This document shows positions 35,382 through 45,263 of a stretch of DNA of 64,000 nt, one piece after another. The notes below the pieces were generated by a model that was not told the origin of the DNA, ran no database searches, and worked only from the letters and a program-made list of their open reading frames with translations. Position 1 is the stretch's first letter; every line of letters starts with the position of its first letter. A program made the position numbers and the translations under genes. This DNA comes from Hyphomicrobiales bacterium (GTDB lineage Bacteria > Pseudomonadota > Alphaproteobacteria > Rhizobiales > Rhizobiaceae), in NCBI GenBank assembly GCA_900472395.1, contig UCHV01000010.1:1-64000 (forward strand), written 5' to 3'.

Positions 35382-36464
35382 ATGGCCGGGCTTACCCTCA
35401 AAAATGTCATCAAGCGTTTTGGCGCCTTGCAGGTCATCCATGGCGCAGATCTGGAAATCGAGGACGGCGAGTTTGTCGTCTTCGTCGGCCCTTCCGGCTG
35501 CGGGAAATCCACGCTTTTGCGCATGATCGCCGGGCTGGAAGATGTGTCCGGCGGCGAAATTGCCATTGCCGGCACTGTCGTCAACGATGTCGAGCCGTCC
35601 GAACGGCACATCGCCATGGTTTTCCAGTCCTACGCGCTTTATCCGCATATGACCGTGCGCAAAAACCTTTCCTTCGGCCTGACGATGAACGGCAACCCGA
35701 AGGCGGACACGGAACGTCGCGTGGCGCATGCGGCGGATATCCTGCAGATCGGCGAGCTGATGGATCGGCGTCCCGGACAGCTGTCGGGCGGGCAGCGTCA
35801 GCGGGTCGCCATCGGGCGTGCCATCGTGCGTGAGCCGCAGGTGTTTCTCTTCGACGAACCGCTCTCCAATCTCGATGCCGAATTGCGGGTGCAGATGCGG
35901 GTGGAAATTTCCAAGCTGCACAAACAGCTCGGCACGACGATGATCTACGTCACCCACGATCAGACCGAGGCGATGACGCTGGCGGACAAGATCGTCGTGC
36001 TGCGTTCGGGCCGCATCGAACAGGTCGGTGCACCGCTCGATCTTTACGACGACCCGGCCAACCAGTTCGTCGCCGGTTTTGTCGGTTCGCCCAAGATGAA
36101 TTTTCTGAAGGCGCGGATCGATGCTGTTTCCGCTGATGGCGCAACGGCGGTGCTCGCCTCAGATCCGGGTGTAAAAATTACGCTCCCGATCTCCGGCCGG
36201 CCCGATGTCGGGTCATCGGTAACGCTCGGCATCCGCCCGGAGCATTTTGTCGATGCCGGAGCAGGAGATGCAGACCTGACGGTTGATGTCGATGTGGCCG
36301 AGCATCTTGGCCACACGAGTTATGTCTACGCCGCCGTTTCCGGTGAACCTCTGATCATCGAACGTCCCGAATCCCGCCATGCCGGGTCGCAGGACCGGCT
36401 GACCGTGGGCGTGCCGTCCAGGCGCTGTTTCCTGTTCGACGCAGAAGGCCAGCGCCTTCGCTGA
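35382..36464 (+). CDS. Sugar ABC importer ATPase (MalK/UgpC type)
   Basis: A 360-residue ATPase subunit. Walker [11 protein letters not shown]-loop [10 protein letters not shown], signature LSGGQRQRV, Walker B VFLFDEP and switch His in [10 protein letters not shown] are all intact; a TOBE-type regulatory region fills the C-terminal third. It is very similar to the ATPase of the first operon (27159), pointing to duplication of a common MalK-type ancestor. TCGGAGG precedes ATG 35382. Confidence 0.95.
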   Translation: MAGLTLKNVIKRFGALQVIHGADLEIEDGEFVVFVGPSGCGKSTLLRMIAGLEDVSGGEIAIAGTVVNDVEPSERHIAMVFQSYALYPHMTVRKNLSFGLTMNGNPKADTERRVAHAADILQIGELMDRRPGQLSGGQRQRVAIGRAIVREPQVFLFDEPLSNLDAELRVQMRVEISKLHKQLGTTMIYVTHDQTEAMTLADKIVVLRSGRIEQVGAPLDLYDDPANQFVAGFVGSPKMNFLKARIDAVSADGATAVLASDPGVKITLPISGRPDVGSSVTLGIRPEHFVDAGAGDADLTVDVDVAEHLGHTSYVYAAVSGEPLIIERPESRHAGSQDRLTVGVPSRRCFLFDAEGQRLR

Positions 36465-36508
36465 ATTTCCCCGTTTCATCTCCCAGAATTGACTGAAAAG
36501 GACATGCC

Positions 36509-38512
36509 ATGAGCGCAGAGAAAAAAATCCGTTGGGGCATTATCGGCCCGGGCACGATTGCCAGGACGTTTGCCGAAGGAATTGCCAGCTCCTCCACCGG
36601 CGAGCTTGTCGCCATCGCCTCTCGCAACCCCGACAAGCCCGGGCTTGGTGATGGTTTTCCCGGTGCCCGCATTGTCAACGGTTACGAGGCTTTGCTTGCC
36701 GATCCCGATATCGATGCCGTCTATATCGCCACGCCGCATACGGGCCATGCCGAATGGGCGATCAAGGCCGTGCGGGCGGGAAAGCATGTGCTCGTCGAAA
36801 AGCCGATCGCGCTTTCGGCCTATGATGCCGACGTGATCTTTCACGAGGCGCAAAAAGCCGGCGTCTTCGTCGGCGAGGCTTACATGTACCTCTTCCATCC
36901 GCAGACGGCGCGGCTCGTCGATCTGGTGAAGCAGGGCGCCATTGGCGATGTGAGGCTGATCCGCTCGAGCTTCGGTTTCGATATGGGCGGTTTCCGCCCG
37001 GAACACCGGCTCTTCTCCAACGATCTCGCCGGTGGCGGCATTCTGGATGTCGGTGGTTACCCTGTCTCCATGGTACGGCTTCTCGCGGGTGCCGTGAGTG
37101 GCCAATCCTATGCCGAACCGGTGACTGTTTCCGGGGCTGCCCACCTCGGTCAATCGGGCGTCGATGAATGGGCCTCTGCCGTTCTGAAGTTTGAAAACGG
37201 CATCGTGGCCGAAGTCTCGTGCTCGATCATGGCCAACCAGGACAATACGCTGCGGATCATCGGTTCCAAGGGCCGCATCGAGGTCAAGGATTTCTGGTTT
37301 GCCGGCGGTCGCAAGGGCGGCACCGGAAAAATCGAGATCATCCGGGGCGAAGAACGCGAGGTCGTCGAGGTTGCGGAAAATCGCCACCTCTATTCTTTCG
37401 AGGTCGATGCGGTTACCGACGCCATCCGCGCGGGAGAAAAAAACTTCGCTTATCCGGGCATGAATGGCAGCGAGACGCTCGCCAACCTGCGGGTGCTCGA
37501 CCGTTGGCGTGTTTCCATCGGTCTGGAATATGGCGTTGAGAAAGCGGTGCAGCGCACCAGAAACATAATCGGGGCAAAGGTCGTTGCCGGCAAAAGCGTG
37601 CCGAAACGGCAGATTTCCGGTCTTTCCAAACCGGCGTCGGTCGTTGCGCTTGGGTTTGAGTTCTTCCCGAATTTTGCTTCCGCTTCGTTGACGCTGGATG
37701 CGTTTTATGAGGCCGGCGGCAATCTGTTCGATACCGCTTTCGTATACGGAGCGGGCAAGACGGAAAGCATCTTCGGCGATTGGCACACCAGCCGCCAAGT
37801 GCCGCGTGATGAGATCGTGCTGATCGGCAAGGGCGCCCACTCGCCGCTTTGCTATCCCGATGTGATCGCCAAACAGCTCGACCAGTCTCTGGAGCGTTTG
37901 AAGACGGATTATCTCGACGTCTATTTCATGCACCGCGACAATCCCGATATCCCGATTGGAGAGTTTGTCGATGCCATCGATGCCGAGGTGAAGCGCGGTC
38001 GTATTCGCGGCATTTATGGCGGCTCGAACTGGACGCGTGAGCGACTGGATGCGGCAAACGATTACGCGCAGAAGAATGGCAAGGCGGCACCGGCAGCACT
38101 TTCCAACAATTTCGCTTTGGCTGAAATGCTCGACCCGATCTGGCCGGGCTGCGTGACGTCTTCCACTGACGAATGGAAAGAATGGCTGAGCGCCCGTCAA
38201 ATCCCCAACTTTGCCTGGTCCAGCCAGGGCCGCGGTTTCTTCACCGACAGGGCGGGTCGCGATAAACACCACGATGAGGAGATCGTGCGCTGCTGGTATT
38301 CAGACCGCAACTTCGAACGTCGTGACCGGGCAATCGAGATGGCTGGCAAGCGCGGCTGCAGCCCCATTCACATTGCGCTGGCCTATGTGATCGCACAGCC
38401 TTTCCCGGTCATACCGTTAATCGGACCACGTACGGTCGGTGAGCTGGAGGATAGTCTCTCAGCGTTGGATATCGTTCTGACGGAGCATGAGGTGCGCTGG
38501 CTGGAAGGATAA
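36509..38512 (+). CDS. Fused Gfo/Idh/MocA oxidoreductase and aldo-keto reductase
   Basis: A 667-residue protein made of two NAD(P)-dependent sugar oxidoreductases. Residues 1-335 are Gfo/Idh/MocA: Rossmann IIGPGTIARTFAEG, the EKP motif at about 97-99 (HVLVEKPIAL) and the FSNDLAGGGILDVGGYPVSM block. Residues about 350-667 are an aldo-keto reductase with the full tetrad: Asp and Tyr in FDTAFVYG (about 407 and 412), Lys in LIGKGAHS (about 440) and His in YFMHRDN (about 475). Both halves keep their cofactor sites, so one polypeptide could oxidise and then re-reduce a sugar. It is the last gene of the second importer operon. Confidence 0.9.
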   Translation: MSAEKKIRWGIIGPGTIARTFAEGIASSSTGELVAIASRNPDKPGLGDGFPGARIVNGYEALLADPDIDAVYIATPHTGHAEWAIKAVRAGKHVLVEKPIALSAYDADVIFHEAQKAGVFVGEAYMYLFHPQTARLVDLVKQGAIGDVRLIRSSFGFDMGGFRPEHRLFSNDLAGGGILDVGGYPVSMVRLLAGAVSGQSYAEPVTVSGAAHLGQSGVDEWASAVLKFENGIVAEVSCSIMANQDNTLRIIGSKGRIEVKDFWFAGGRKGGTGKIEIIRGEEREVVEVAENRHLYSFEVDAVTDAIRAGEKNFAYPGMNGSETLANLRVLDRWRVSIGLEYGVEKAVQRTRNIIGAKVVAGKSVPKRQISGLSKPASVVALGFEFFPNFASASLTLDAFYEAGGNLFDTAFVYGAGKTESIFGDWHTSRQVPRDEIVLIGKGAHSPLCYPDVIAKQLDQSLERLKTDYLDVYFMHRDNPDIPIGEFVDAIDAEVKRGRIRGIYGGSNWTRERLDAANDYAQKNGKAAPAALSNNFALAEMLDPIWPGCVTSSTDEWKEWLSARQIPNFAWSSQGRGFFTDRAGRDKHHDEEIVRCWYSDRNFERRDRAIEMAGKRGCSPIHIALAYVIAQPFPVIPLIGPRTVGELEDSLSALDIVLTEHEVRWLEG

Positions 38513-38563
38513 AGGCAGCGTCTGCCCGACTGCTGGTTTATCCGACGCCATCATGAAGAAGTA

Positions 38564-38598
38564 CACACGCGCCGACCTGGGGAAAGTCGGCGCGTGTG
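38564..38598. terminator. Bidirectional terminator between convergent genes
   Basis: CACACGCGCCGAC (38564-38576) and its exact complement (38586-38598) form a 13-pair stem with a nine-base loop, between the fusion oxidoreductase and the asparaginase gene. On the minus strand the stem is followed by TACTTCTTC; the plus side has no T tract. Confidence 0.65.
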
Positions 38599-38626
38599 CG
38601 GACCGGAAGCGTTCAACAGACACGCA

Positions 38627-39574
38627 TCAGGCTTCGGTTTCGGCGAAGGCATCCGCGATTGCGGTTGCTGTTTCGCCTGCGGCCAGGGTTGCGGCCAACA
38701 ATATGCGTGCCTGGCCGGGGCGCAGGTTTGTGGAATGGATTGCGCCGGCCTGTGCAAGGTCATGACCGCCGCCGCCGCCGCCGTAAGTCGAGGTCAGCCG
38801 GCCTTGCGGTACACGGCTCGATATGACCACCGGAATATTTTTCGCCGAACAGCGTTGAACGGCGTCAACAACCGAGGGAGTGGCATTGCCCGAGCCGAGG
38901 GCCGCCAACACGACACCTTGCGCGCCCGCGGCAATGCTTGCATCCACCAGCGCGCCGTCGCAGCCCGGATAGATGGCGATGATATCGACGCGCAATGCGC
39001 CCGCATCGCCCGCATAATGGAGATCGGGATTTTCCCGACGTGTGGATTGCCGGAAAGCATCGGTCTCGTCGGCCGAATGTTTGTAAAGTCCCCAGGCCGG
39101 CTGGGTCTGCCCACCGAAACAAACCAGAACACCACGGCTGGTATTGCGGTCATCGACAGCGGCGGCCACCGCTGCGGCCAGATTGGCCGGACCATCGGCC
39201 TGCTCATGATCGGCTGTAAACTGCGCGCCGGTCAGTATGACGGGCTTTGCCAACCTGTTCTGCAATTGCACGAGCATGGCGGTTTCTTCCATGGCATCGG
39301 TTCCATGGAGGACAACAATTCCGTCGATATCCGCATCGCGCAGAAGATCACCGACCGTATCGCTGATCGACTGCATGTCGGATAGCGTCAGGCTGGAGGA
39401 ATCCTTGGTCATCAGGTCGATGGCCCTCAATTCGATGCCGGTATCCGGAATAACACCGAGAAGACTGTCGCCTCCGAGACTTGGACGGCTTGCGCCGTCC
39501 TCTTCCCGCCGGCTGGCAATGGTGCCACCGGTGGCGATAACCGCCACCAATGGCTTTTTCGTCGAGGCAATCAC
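38627..39574 (-). CDS. ansA: L-asparaginase, classical bacterial type (PF00710)
   Basis: Hydrolyses asparagine to aspartate and ammonia. At 315 residues it has both catalytic threonine motifs: TGGTIAS with T18, and [11 protein letters not shown] with T92-D93. The later [17 protein letters not shown] segment is also typical. No signal peptide is present, so it is cytoplasmic. The GTG start overlaps the ansP stop (GTGA), so it is translationally coupled to the asparagine permease. It is a different family from the asparaginase at 4821. In R. etli the operon carries the thermolabile type instead. Confidence 0.93.
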   Translation of the reverse strand: MIASTKKPLVAVIATGGTIASRREEDGASRPSLGGDSLLGVIPDTGIELRAIDLMTKDSSSLTLSDMQSISDTVGDLLRDADIDGIVVLHGTDAMEETAMLVQLQNRLAKPVILTGAQFTADHEQADGPANLAAAVAAAVDDRNTSRGVLVCFGGQTQPAWGLYKHSADETDAFRQSTRRENPDLHYAGDAGALRVDIIAIYPGCDGALVDASIAAGAQGVVLAALGSGNATPSVVDAVQRCSAKNIPVVISSRVPQGRLTSTYGGGGGGHDLAQAGAIHSTNLRPGQARILLAATLAAGETATAIADAFAETEA

Positions 39575-41046
39575 GATGCGGTCCCGTCTGTCGCGGTCGT
39601 CTGCCTTGCGGCGTTTTCGGCGGCCACGGCAGCAATGCGGTCACGCGCCAGATACCAGCCGATGATGAGGGCCGGGATGATGATGATCAGCGAACCGATG
39701 GTCCAGCTGCCCACCGGATAATCCAGCGCCATCAGAACCAGAACGCTGGCCAGGAACACGAGCGTGATGATGCCGGTATAGGGTGCGCCGAACATGGCGA
39801 ACTCCGGACGCTGCATCTTGCCGTGCTTGGCGAGGTGCCAGAGCTTCAGCTGGCACAGGACGATGACCGCCCAGGCGCTGATGATGCCGAGTGCCGCGAG
39901 GTTGAGCGCGATTTCGAACGCCATGGCGGGAACGATGGCGTTAAGCACGATGCCGATGGCGGTGACGGCCGCGGTGACGGCGATGCCGCCATAGGGCACG
40001 CCCGCCTTGTTCATCTTGGCGAGGGCAGCCGGAGCCGAACCCGATACCGCCATCGAATGCAGGATGCGTCCCGTCGAATACAGGCCGGCGTTCAGCGAAG
40101 ACAGAACGGCGGTCAGGACCACAAGGTTCATGATGATATCGGCACCCTGGATGCCGATGGCGCCGAAGAAGGTCACGAACGGGCTCTCGCCGGCCTTGTA
40201 CGCGCTGTAGGGCAGGAGCAGCGAAAGCAGCACGACAGAACCGACATAGAATACCAGAAGGCGAACGACGACGGTGCGAATGGCGCGCGGCATGATCTTG
40301 CGCGGATCTTCGGTCTCACCGGCCGTGGTGCCGATCAGTTCGATGGAGGCATAGGCGAAGATTACCCCCTGGATGATGACGAAGGCGGGCAATATGCCAT
40401 TCGGCAGGAAGCCGCCATTATCGGTGATGACGCTGAAGCCGGTGACATGGCCTTCGATCGGTGTGCCGAAAATGACGAAATAGACGCCGACGATGAGGAA
40501 GGTGACAAGCGCCAGGACCTTGATCAGGCTGAACCAGAATTCCAGTTCACCGAACACCTTGACCGACAGCATGTTCATGGCGAGCACGACCAAAAGCGCC
40601 ACAAGCGCAAACATCCACTGGTCGATACCGACCAGGAACGGCACGTACTGTTTGAAGAAATTCATGTAGAGCGCCACGGCGGTCACATCGGCGACGGCCG
40701 TCATTGCCCAGTTGAGCCAGTACATCCAGCCCACGGCAAAAGCCATCTTCTCGCCGTAGAACTCACGGGCATAAGAAACGAACGAGCCCGAGGTCGGGCG
40801 GTGCATGATCAGTTCGCCAAGCGCGCGCAGCACCAGGAATGCGAAGAACCCGCAGATCGCGTAAACGAAGATGAGGGCAGGGCCGGCGGTCGCCAGTCTG
40901 CCGCCGGCGCCGAGGAATAGACCGGTGCCGATGGCGCCGCCGATTGCGATCATCTGGATCTGCCGCGGCTTCAACGCCTTCTGGTAGCCCTGATCCTCGG
41001 CAAATTCTATGCCTTTTTCGGCCTTGGCCTGTGTTGATGTATTCAC
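39571..41046 (-). CDS. ansP: L-asparagine permease
   Basis: A 491-residue inner-membrane transporter of the amino acid-polyamine-organocation superfamily. It closely follows E. coli Ans[58 protein letters not shown] and [23 protein letters not shown] blocks. It has 12 predicted helices. The GTG at 41044-41046 is preferred because GGGAGGAG lies 7 bases upstream; a longer frame to 41088 would place this ribosome site inside the gene. It is the first gene of ansP-ansA, divergent from aspA across a region holding two regulator sites. Confidence 0.93.
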   Translation of the reverse strand: MNTSTQAKAEKGIEFAEDQGYQKALKPRQIQMIAIGGAIGTGLFLGAGGRLATAGPALIFVYAICGFFAFLVLRALGELIMHRPTSGSFVSYAREFYGEKMAFAVGWMYWLNWAMTAVADVTAVALYMNFFKQYVPFLVGIDQWMFALVALLVVLAMNMLSVKVFGELEFWFSLIKVLALVTFLIVGVYFVIFGTPIEGHVTGFSVITDNGGFLPNGILPAFVIIQGVIFAYASIELIGTTAGETEDPRKIMPRAIRTVVVRLLVFYVGSVVLLSLLLPYSAYKAGESPFVTFFGAIGIQGADIIMNLVVLTAVLSSLNAGLYSTGRILHSMAVSGSAPAALAKMNKAGVPYGGIAVTAAVTAIGIVLNAIVPAMAFEIALNLAALGIISAWAVIVLCQLKLWHLAKHGKMQRPEFAMFGAPYTGIITLVFLASVLVLMALDYPVGSWTIGSLIIIIPALIIGWYLARDRIAAVAAENAARQTTATDGTAS

Positions 41047-41131
41047 TGAAACGCTCCTCCCTAAGAGCCGCCAGATCCCGCCTCTCAAGGCCGGGAATGG
41101 TTTCGATCACTCGTCTGTTTCGTCGTAAAGC

Positions 41132-41150
41132 CTGTAATGCTGTAATACAG
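41132..41150. promoter_or_regulatory. AnsR-type operator, ansP side
   Basis: CTGTAATGCTGTAATACAG contains the perfect dyad CTGTA-A-TACAG (41140-41150) and an extra CTGTAAT half-site. It matches the site at 41235-41253 at 15 of 19 bases. It lies about 90 bp before the ansP start; the GntR-type regulator at 42696 is the likely binder. Confidence 0.65.
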
Positions 41151-41234
41151 ATTTCGCCTTCATACGGCCATCATTAGGGTTTCGTCAAGTTTTCATGATT
41201 TTCGTTTGACGGATTCTCGTGGGCAGGACTATGA

Positions 41235-41253
41235 CTGTAAATCTGTCTTACAG
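41235..41253. promoter_or_regulatory. AnsR-type operator, aspA side
   Basis: CTGTAAATCTGTCTTACAG holds the dyad CTGT-CTT-ACAG (41243-41253) plus an upstream CTGTAA half-site in the same arrangement as the site at 41132. It lies about 35 bp before the aspA start, over the likely promoter or transcription start. Confidence 0.65.
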
Positions 41254-41287
41254 CATGACAGATTGAAATTTGTGGAGGATGCCAGGG

Positions 41288-42724
41288 ATGGCAACACGTA
41301 TTGAAAAGGACCTTCTCGGTCCGAAGGAAATTCCTGCAGACGCCTATTGGGGCGTCCACACGGCGCGCGCAGTCGACAATTTTCCGGTCACCGGCATCAC
41401 GGTCAGCAAGTATCCGCATGTCATCCGGGGGTTGGCCTATGTGAAGGAAGCCGCGGCAGAAACGAATTTCGAACTCGGTTTTCTCGATGAGCAGCGACGG
41501 GATGCCATCGTCAAGGCATGCCGGGAGATCAGGGCGGGAGCGTTGCACGACCAATTCGTCGTGGATGTCATTCAGGGCGGTGCCGGCACATCGACGAACA
41601 TGAATGCCAACGAGGTGATCGCCAACCGGGCGCTGGAATTGCTCGGCCATGCCAAGGGCGAATACGCACACCTTCACCCGAACGATCACGTCAATCTCAG
41701 CCAGTCCACCAACGATGCCTACCCGACCGCCATCAATGTCGGCACGATAGAGGCGATCGATACGCTGGCCGCATCCATGGAATTCCTGCAGGAGGCGTTC
41801 GAGCGCAAGGCCAAGGAATTCGACGCCATCCTGAAGGTTGGCCGTACCCAGTTGCAGGACGCTGTGCCGATGACGCTCGGGCAGGAGTTCCGCGTTTTTG
41901 CAGTCATGCTCGGCGAAGACCGGGCGCGGCTCCTGGAATCCGCTACCCTGCTGCATGAAATCAATCTCGGTGCGACCGCCATCGGCACGGGGCTCAATGC
42001 GCCGGTCGGTTATGCGGCGCTCGCCTGCCAGCATCTGGCACGCCTGACCGGACGTCCGCTGACGACGGCGGCGAACCTGATCGAAGCCACTCAGGATCCC
42101 GGTGCATTCGTTCACCTCTCCGGTGTCTTGAAGCGCGTTGCCGTCAAGCTCTCCAAGACCTGCAACGACCTGCGCCTGCTGTCTTCCGGGCCACGCGCCG
42201 GTATCGGCGAAATCAATCTGCCGGCCATGCAGGCGGGTTCCAGCATCATGCCGGGCAAGGTCAATCCGGTCATTCCGGAAGTGGTCAATCAGGTTGCTTT
42301 CTCGGTGATCGGCAATGACATCACCATCACCATGGCGGCAGAAGCCGGCCAGCTGCAGCTCAATGCTTTCGAGCCGGTGATCGTGCGTTCGCTCAGCGAC
42401 AGCATCACCCATCTGGAAGCCGCATGCCGAATCCTGGCTGAGCGTTGTGTGGATGGCATCACCGCCAACCCCGGAATCATGGCGTTGCGCCTGGAACAGT
42501 CGCTGGGTCTGGCGACGGCACTCAATCCGTTGATCGGATATTATGCGGCGACCGAGGTTGCGAAGGAAGCGCAGGAAACCGGCCGCACGATTGTCGAAGT
42601 CGTGCTGGAACGTGGATATCTGACGTCAGAGCAGCTTGAAAGAGCGTTGCGCCCGGAAGTGCTTGCCAATGTTCAGGCGCCGACAATCGAGCCGATCACC
42701 GATCCGGCTGATCTGCCCCGATAA
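41288..42724 (+). CDS. aspA: Aspartate ammonia-lyase
   Basis: Converts aspartate to fumarate and ammonia, feeding the carbon from asparagine into the TCA cycle. The 478-residue protein belongs to the fumarase/aspartase superfamily. The SS-loop signature GSSIMPGKVNPV begins near residue 317; other conserved blocks are GAGTSTNMNANEV and HPNDHVNLSQSTNDAYPTA, the latter typical of aspartases. ATG 41288 is preferred, with GGAGG 9 bases upstream; ATG 41279 abuts that site. Its 3' end overlaps the convergent GntR regulator gene by 29 bases. It is called ansB in the R. etli asparagine operon. Confidence 0.95.
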   Translation: MATRIEKDLLGPKEIPADAYWGVHTARAVDNFPVTGITVSKYPHVIRGLAYVKEAAAETNFELGFLDEQRRDAIVKACREIRAGALHDQFVVDVIQGGAGTSTNMNANEVIANRALELLGHAKGEYAHLHPNDHVNLSQSTNDAYPTAINVGTIEAIDTLAASMEFLQEAFERKAKEFDAILKVGRTQLQDAVPMTLGQEFRVFAVMLGEDRARLLESATLLHEINLGATAIGTGLNAPVGYAALACQHLARLTGRPLTTAANLIEATQDPGAFVHLSGVLKRVAVKLSKTCNDLRLLSSGPRAGIGEINLPAMQAGSSIMPGKVNPVIPEVVNQVAFSVIGNDITITMAAEAGQLQLNAFEPVIVRSLSDSITHLEAACRILAERCVDGITANPGIMALRLEQSLGLATALNPLIGYYAATEVAKEAQETGRTIVEVVLERGYLTSEQLERALRPEVLANVQAPTIEPITDPADLPR

Positions 42725-43409
42725 TGCCGGTAACAACGAGCTTCACCTGACCAAGGTGAAGCTCCATGGCTCGCGAGGCATCCTCTTGCGAGCCAGCATT
42801 CACGGCGACGGCAATCCGGCGGTGCTCGCCATTGGACGCCACGCGGCGGCTGGCCATCATGTTGACCAGTTCCGATTGCTGCATCAGGGCGTCACGCGCA
42901 TCGATGACGATTTTTTCGAAAACCGCATTGCCCGATGCCTTTGCCAGCAGCATGTGAAATTCGGAATCGAGCGTCACCCAACGATGCGGGTCTTCCTCCG
43001 CATCCATGCGGTCACAAAGGCCCACAAGCTCCGCGGCCTGCTGCTCGCTTCGCCGCTTTGCAGCCCAGCCGGCAGCCGGCACTTCGATGAACGGGCGGGC
43101 TTCGATCAGGTCTCGGGCGGAATATCCGCTGTAGCTGAGGTCGGATGACGGTGCGGATGTGGTCACGAACGTACCGCTGCCGGTCCGCGTCTGGGTCATA
43201 CCGAGTGTCTGCAGCGAGCGCAGCGCCTCGCGGATCACCGGACGGCTCACACCATATTTTTTCGCAAGAAGGGCCTCGGATGGCAGGCGCGTGCCTACCT
43301 CGATCCGGCCGGAAATGATAGCGGAACGCAATTCGTCGAATACCGCCTCAGCCGCATTCTTGCGGCTGATCGGGCTATTTTCTGACAACCAATCAGCCGA
43401 TGCACTCAT
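42696..43409 (-). CDS. GntR/FadR family regulator, probable asparagine-operon repressor AnsR
   Basis: A 237-residue regulator with an N-terminal winged helix (AVFDELRSAIISGRIEVGTRLPSEALLAKKYGVSRPVIREALRSLQTLGM) and a C-terminal FCD ligand domain (about 95-225) containing DSEFHMLLAKASGN and GEHRRIAVAV, with histidines suited to metal-assisted ligand binding. Its position next to ansP, asparaginase and aspA matches AnsR of R. etli, a repressor relieved by asparagine. The two 19-bp sites in the ansP-aspA gap fit a dimeric GntR protein. Its stop lies inside the 3' end of aspA. Confidence 0.85.
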   Translation of the reverse strand: MSASADWLSENSPISRKNAAEAVFDELRSAIISGRIEVGTRLPSEALLAKKYGVSRPVIREALRSLQTLGMTQTRTGSGTFVTTSAPSSDLSYSGYSARDLIEARPFIEVPAAGWAAKRRSEQQAAELVGLCDRMDAEEDPHRWVTLDSEFHMLLAKASGNAVFEKIVIDARDALMQQSELVNMMASRRVASNGEHRRIAVAVNAGSQEDASRAMELHLGQVKLVVTGIIGADQPDR

Positions 43410-43511
43410 GGCCTCAAACTGTCCGATGGTTCCGGCATTGTCAATTGTCTGTCATGTTCAACAAGTCGTTGATTGAATTACAGTACCAAATTTTGCAGCA
43501 GGCCGCAGCGC

Positions 43512-44522
43512 TTACACCTGCGGCAAGGTCACGGCGAACTGCGTCCCTGGTTCCTGTCTGTCCTGCAGGGCGATCTGCCCGCCATGGGAGGCGAGCATCG
43601 TGCGGGCTATTTCCAGTCCCATGCCCGTTCCCCCCTGCTGCCGACGGGTGGAGAAAAATGGCTGAAACACCCGCTCGCGATTGGCCGGCGATATGCCATT
43701 GCCATCGTCGCTGACCAGAACAGTCACCGATTGACCCGTGGCCAAGGCGGTGAGGCGCAGTCGTTTTGCGCCATTCTGGAAGGCATTGTCCGCAAGGTTT
43801 CCAAAAACGACGGCCGCCGCCTCGACAGGTAAGGTAAAAAGACGTGCACTGTCGCCTTCCGCGACTATCTCGAAAGCTGCGAAACGCTCCCGCAGCATCC
43901 TGCAAACATCTTCTGTGCAAATCTGCTCTGACGGCATGGGAATTTCGGCATAGGCAAGCTCTCTTAATCTTGCCAGCAACAGGTCCAGCCGTTCCGAATC
44001 CGCAATGATGTTTTCAAGAAACCGCAGGCGTTCCGCACTCGTCATCGGCTGTTGATCGTCGTCATCGCGCAAAAGCTCGGCCGCACCGCGGATCGAGGTC
44101 AGAGGCGATTTCAGCTCATGCGAGACATGTGCCGCAAAGGAGCGGACATGTTCGCTGCGGTCCACCAGTTTGGCGGCGAGATCCAGAAAACTTTGCGAAA
44201 GGGTTGCAATCTCGCGTGTACCGTAGCTTCCGAGCGGCCGGATGGCTGACCGCCCGCCATGGGCAATTTCGTCCGAACGGGCGATCAGCGCGTTGATCGG
44301 GCCGGTAATGTTTCGACTGAGAACATAAGCGACGGCAAGCGTTACCAGAAGCACGGCAAGAAGCCCCGCCGCCTCCGTGGCCGTCGTCATGGAAGCAGCA
44401 TTATCGGTGGCTCGAAACCAGATGATGCTGATAATGGGCAGCGACATGATCGACAGAAGTACGGCATAAACGATCAAGGCCAGTGGCGGCCGCCATTTCG
44501 GTTTTACCTGCGGTGCCGGCAT
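43512..44522 (-). CDS. Sensor histidine kinase with very short periplasmic segment
   Basis: A 336-residue kinase. Two membrane helices (about 13-35 and 51-68) enclose only about 15 periplasmic residues, too few for a classical ligand domain. A HAMP segment follows, then the phosphorylation site H135 in AAHVSHELKSPLTSIRG, and an ATPase domain with NLADNAFQNGAK, DDGNGI and GGTGMGLEIA boxes. The start at 44522 is one base after the response-regulator stop. It probably senses through the membrane or through the DUF4173 membrane protein encoded at the head of the operon. Confidence 0.92.
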   Translation of the reverse strand: MPAPQVKPKWRPPLALIVYAVLLSIMSLPIISIIWFRATDNAASMTTATEAAGLLAVLLVTLAVAYVLSRNITGPINALIARSDEIAHGGRSAIRPLGSYGTREIATLSQSFLDLAAKLVDRSEHVRSFAAHVSHELKSPLTSIRGAAELLRDDDDQQPMTSAERLRFLENIIADSERLDLLLARLRELAYAEIPMPSEQICTEDVCRMLRERFAAFEIVAEGDSARLFTLPVEAAAVVFGNLADNAFQNGAKRLRLTALATGQSVTVLVSDDGNGISPANRERVFQPFFSTRRQQGGTGMGLEIARTMLASHGGQIALQDRQEPGTQFAVTLPQV

Positions 44523-44523
44523 G

Positions 44524-45222
44524 TCATGCACTCCGTTCGCCGGCGCGCAGCTTGAAGCCGACGCCGTGCACGGTGGTGATGATGTTTTCCGTGCCGATTG
44601 CAGCAAATTTCGCTCTGATGTTGCGGATATGGCTGTCGATTGTCCGGTCTGCGACATAGGTGCCGGGACCGTAGGCCGCCGCCATCAGCTGTTCGCGGCT
44701 GAACACCATTTCAGGTCGCCCCATCAGGGTTTCGAGGATCGCGAATTCGAGTGCGGTTGGCATGACCGGACTGCCGGCCAATGTGACCGCTCTGCCTGCG
44801 CGATCCAGGCGCAGATCCCCCACCGTCACGGCCTGTTCGTTTTTGTCAGGAGCACCATTGCCACTGCGCTTTAGAATGGTCTTGACCCGCGCGACCAGTT
44901 CGCGCGGGCTGAAAGGTTTGGTGACATAATCGTCGCCGCCGATTTCGAGGCCCAAAATCCGGTCGATTTCCTCGTCCCGCGCAGAGAGAAACAGGATCGG
45001 GACCGATGACGTCTTGCGGATCTGCCGGCAGACTTCCAGGCCGTCCATGTCCGGCATGCCGATATCGAGGATGATGAGATCGATTTTGCCGGTGCGGAAC
45101 GTCATCATCGCCTGAGTGCCGGTTCCCGCGGTTGCCGTTGTCATTGAGGCGCGCTCAAGGGCAAAGCAGATGACCTCGCGAATATTGGGCTCGTCATCGA
45201 CGACAAGGATGCGGGGCGCCAT
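44524..45222 (-). CDS. OmpR family response regulator
   Basis: A 232-residue two-component regulator. The receiver domain (1-120) has the acidic pocket VVDDEPN, phosphoacceptor D53 in LIILDIGMPDMDG and the lysine in YVTKPFSPREL. The C-terminal winged helix (about 135-230) ends HIRNIRAKFAAIGTENIITTVHGVGFKL. The ATG at 45222 has AGGAGAG upstream; an earlier ATG at 45267 overlaps the DUF4173 stop (ATGA) and could mark translational coupling, but it adds 15 unusual residues. It is encoded between the membrane protein and its partner kinase. Confidence 0.93.
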   Translation of the reverse strand: MAPRILVVDDEPNIREVICFALERASMTTATAGTGTQAMMTFRTGKIDLIILDIGMPDMDGLEVCRQIRKTSSVPILFLSARDEEIDRILGLEIGGDDYVTKPFSPRELVARVKTILKRSGNGAPDKNEQAVTVGDLRLDRAGRAVTLAGSPVMPTALEFAILETLMGRPEMVFSREQLMAAAYGPGTYVADRTIDSHIRNIRAKFAAIGTENIITTVHGVGFKLRAGERSA

Positions 45223-45263
45223 GAACTCTCCTGAAAATGCGATGACGTCGTGATATCGCTGTT

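Noticed and set aside
27159..36464. The two similar sugar importer operons as a recent tandem duplication
   Set aside because: Only the ATPases are closely alike; binding proteins and permeases differ widely, gene order differs, and each operon has its own regulator type. Ancient paralogy is more likely.
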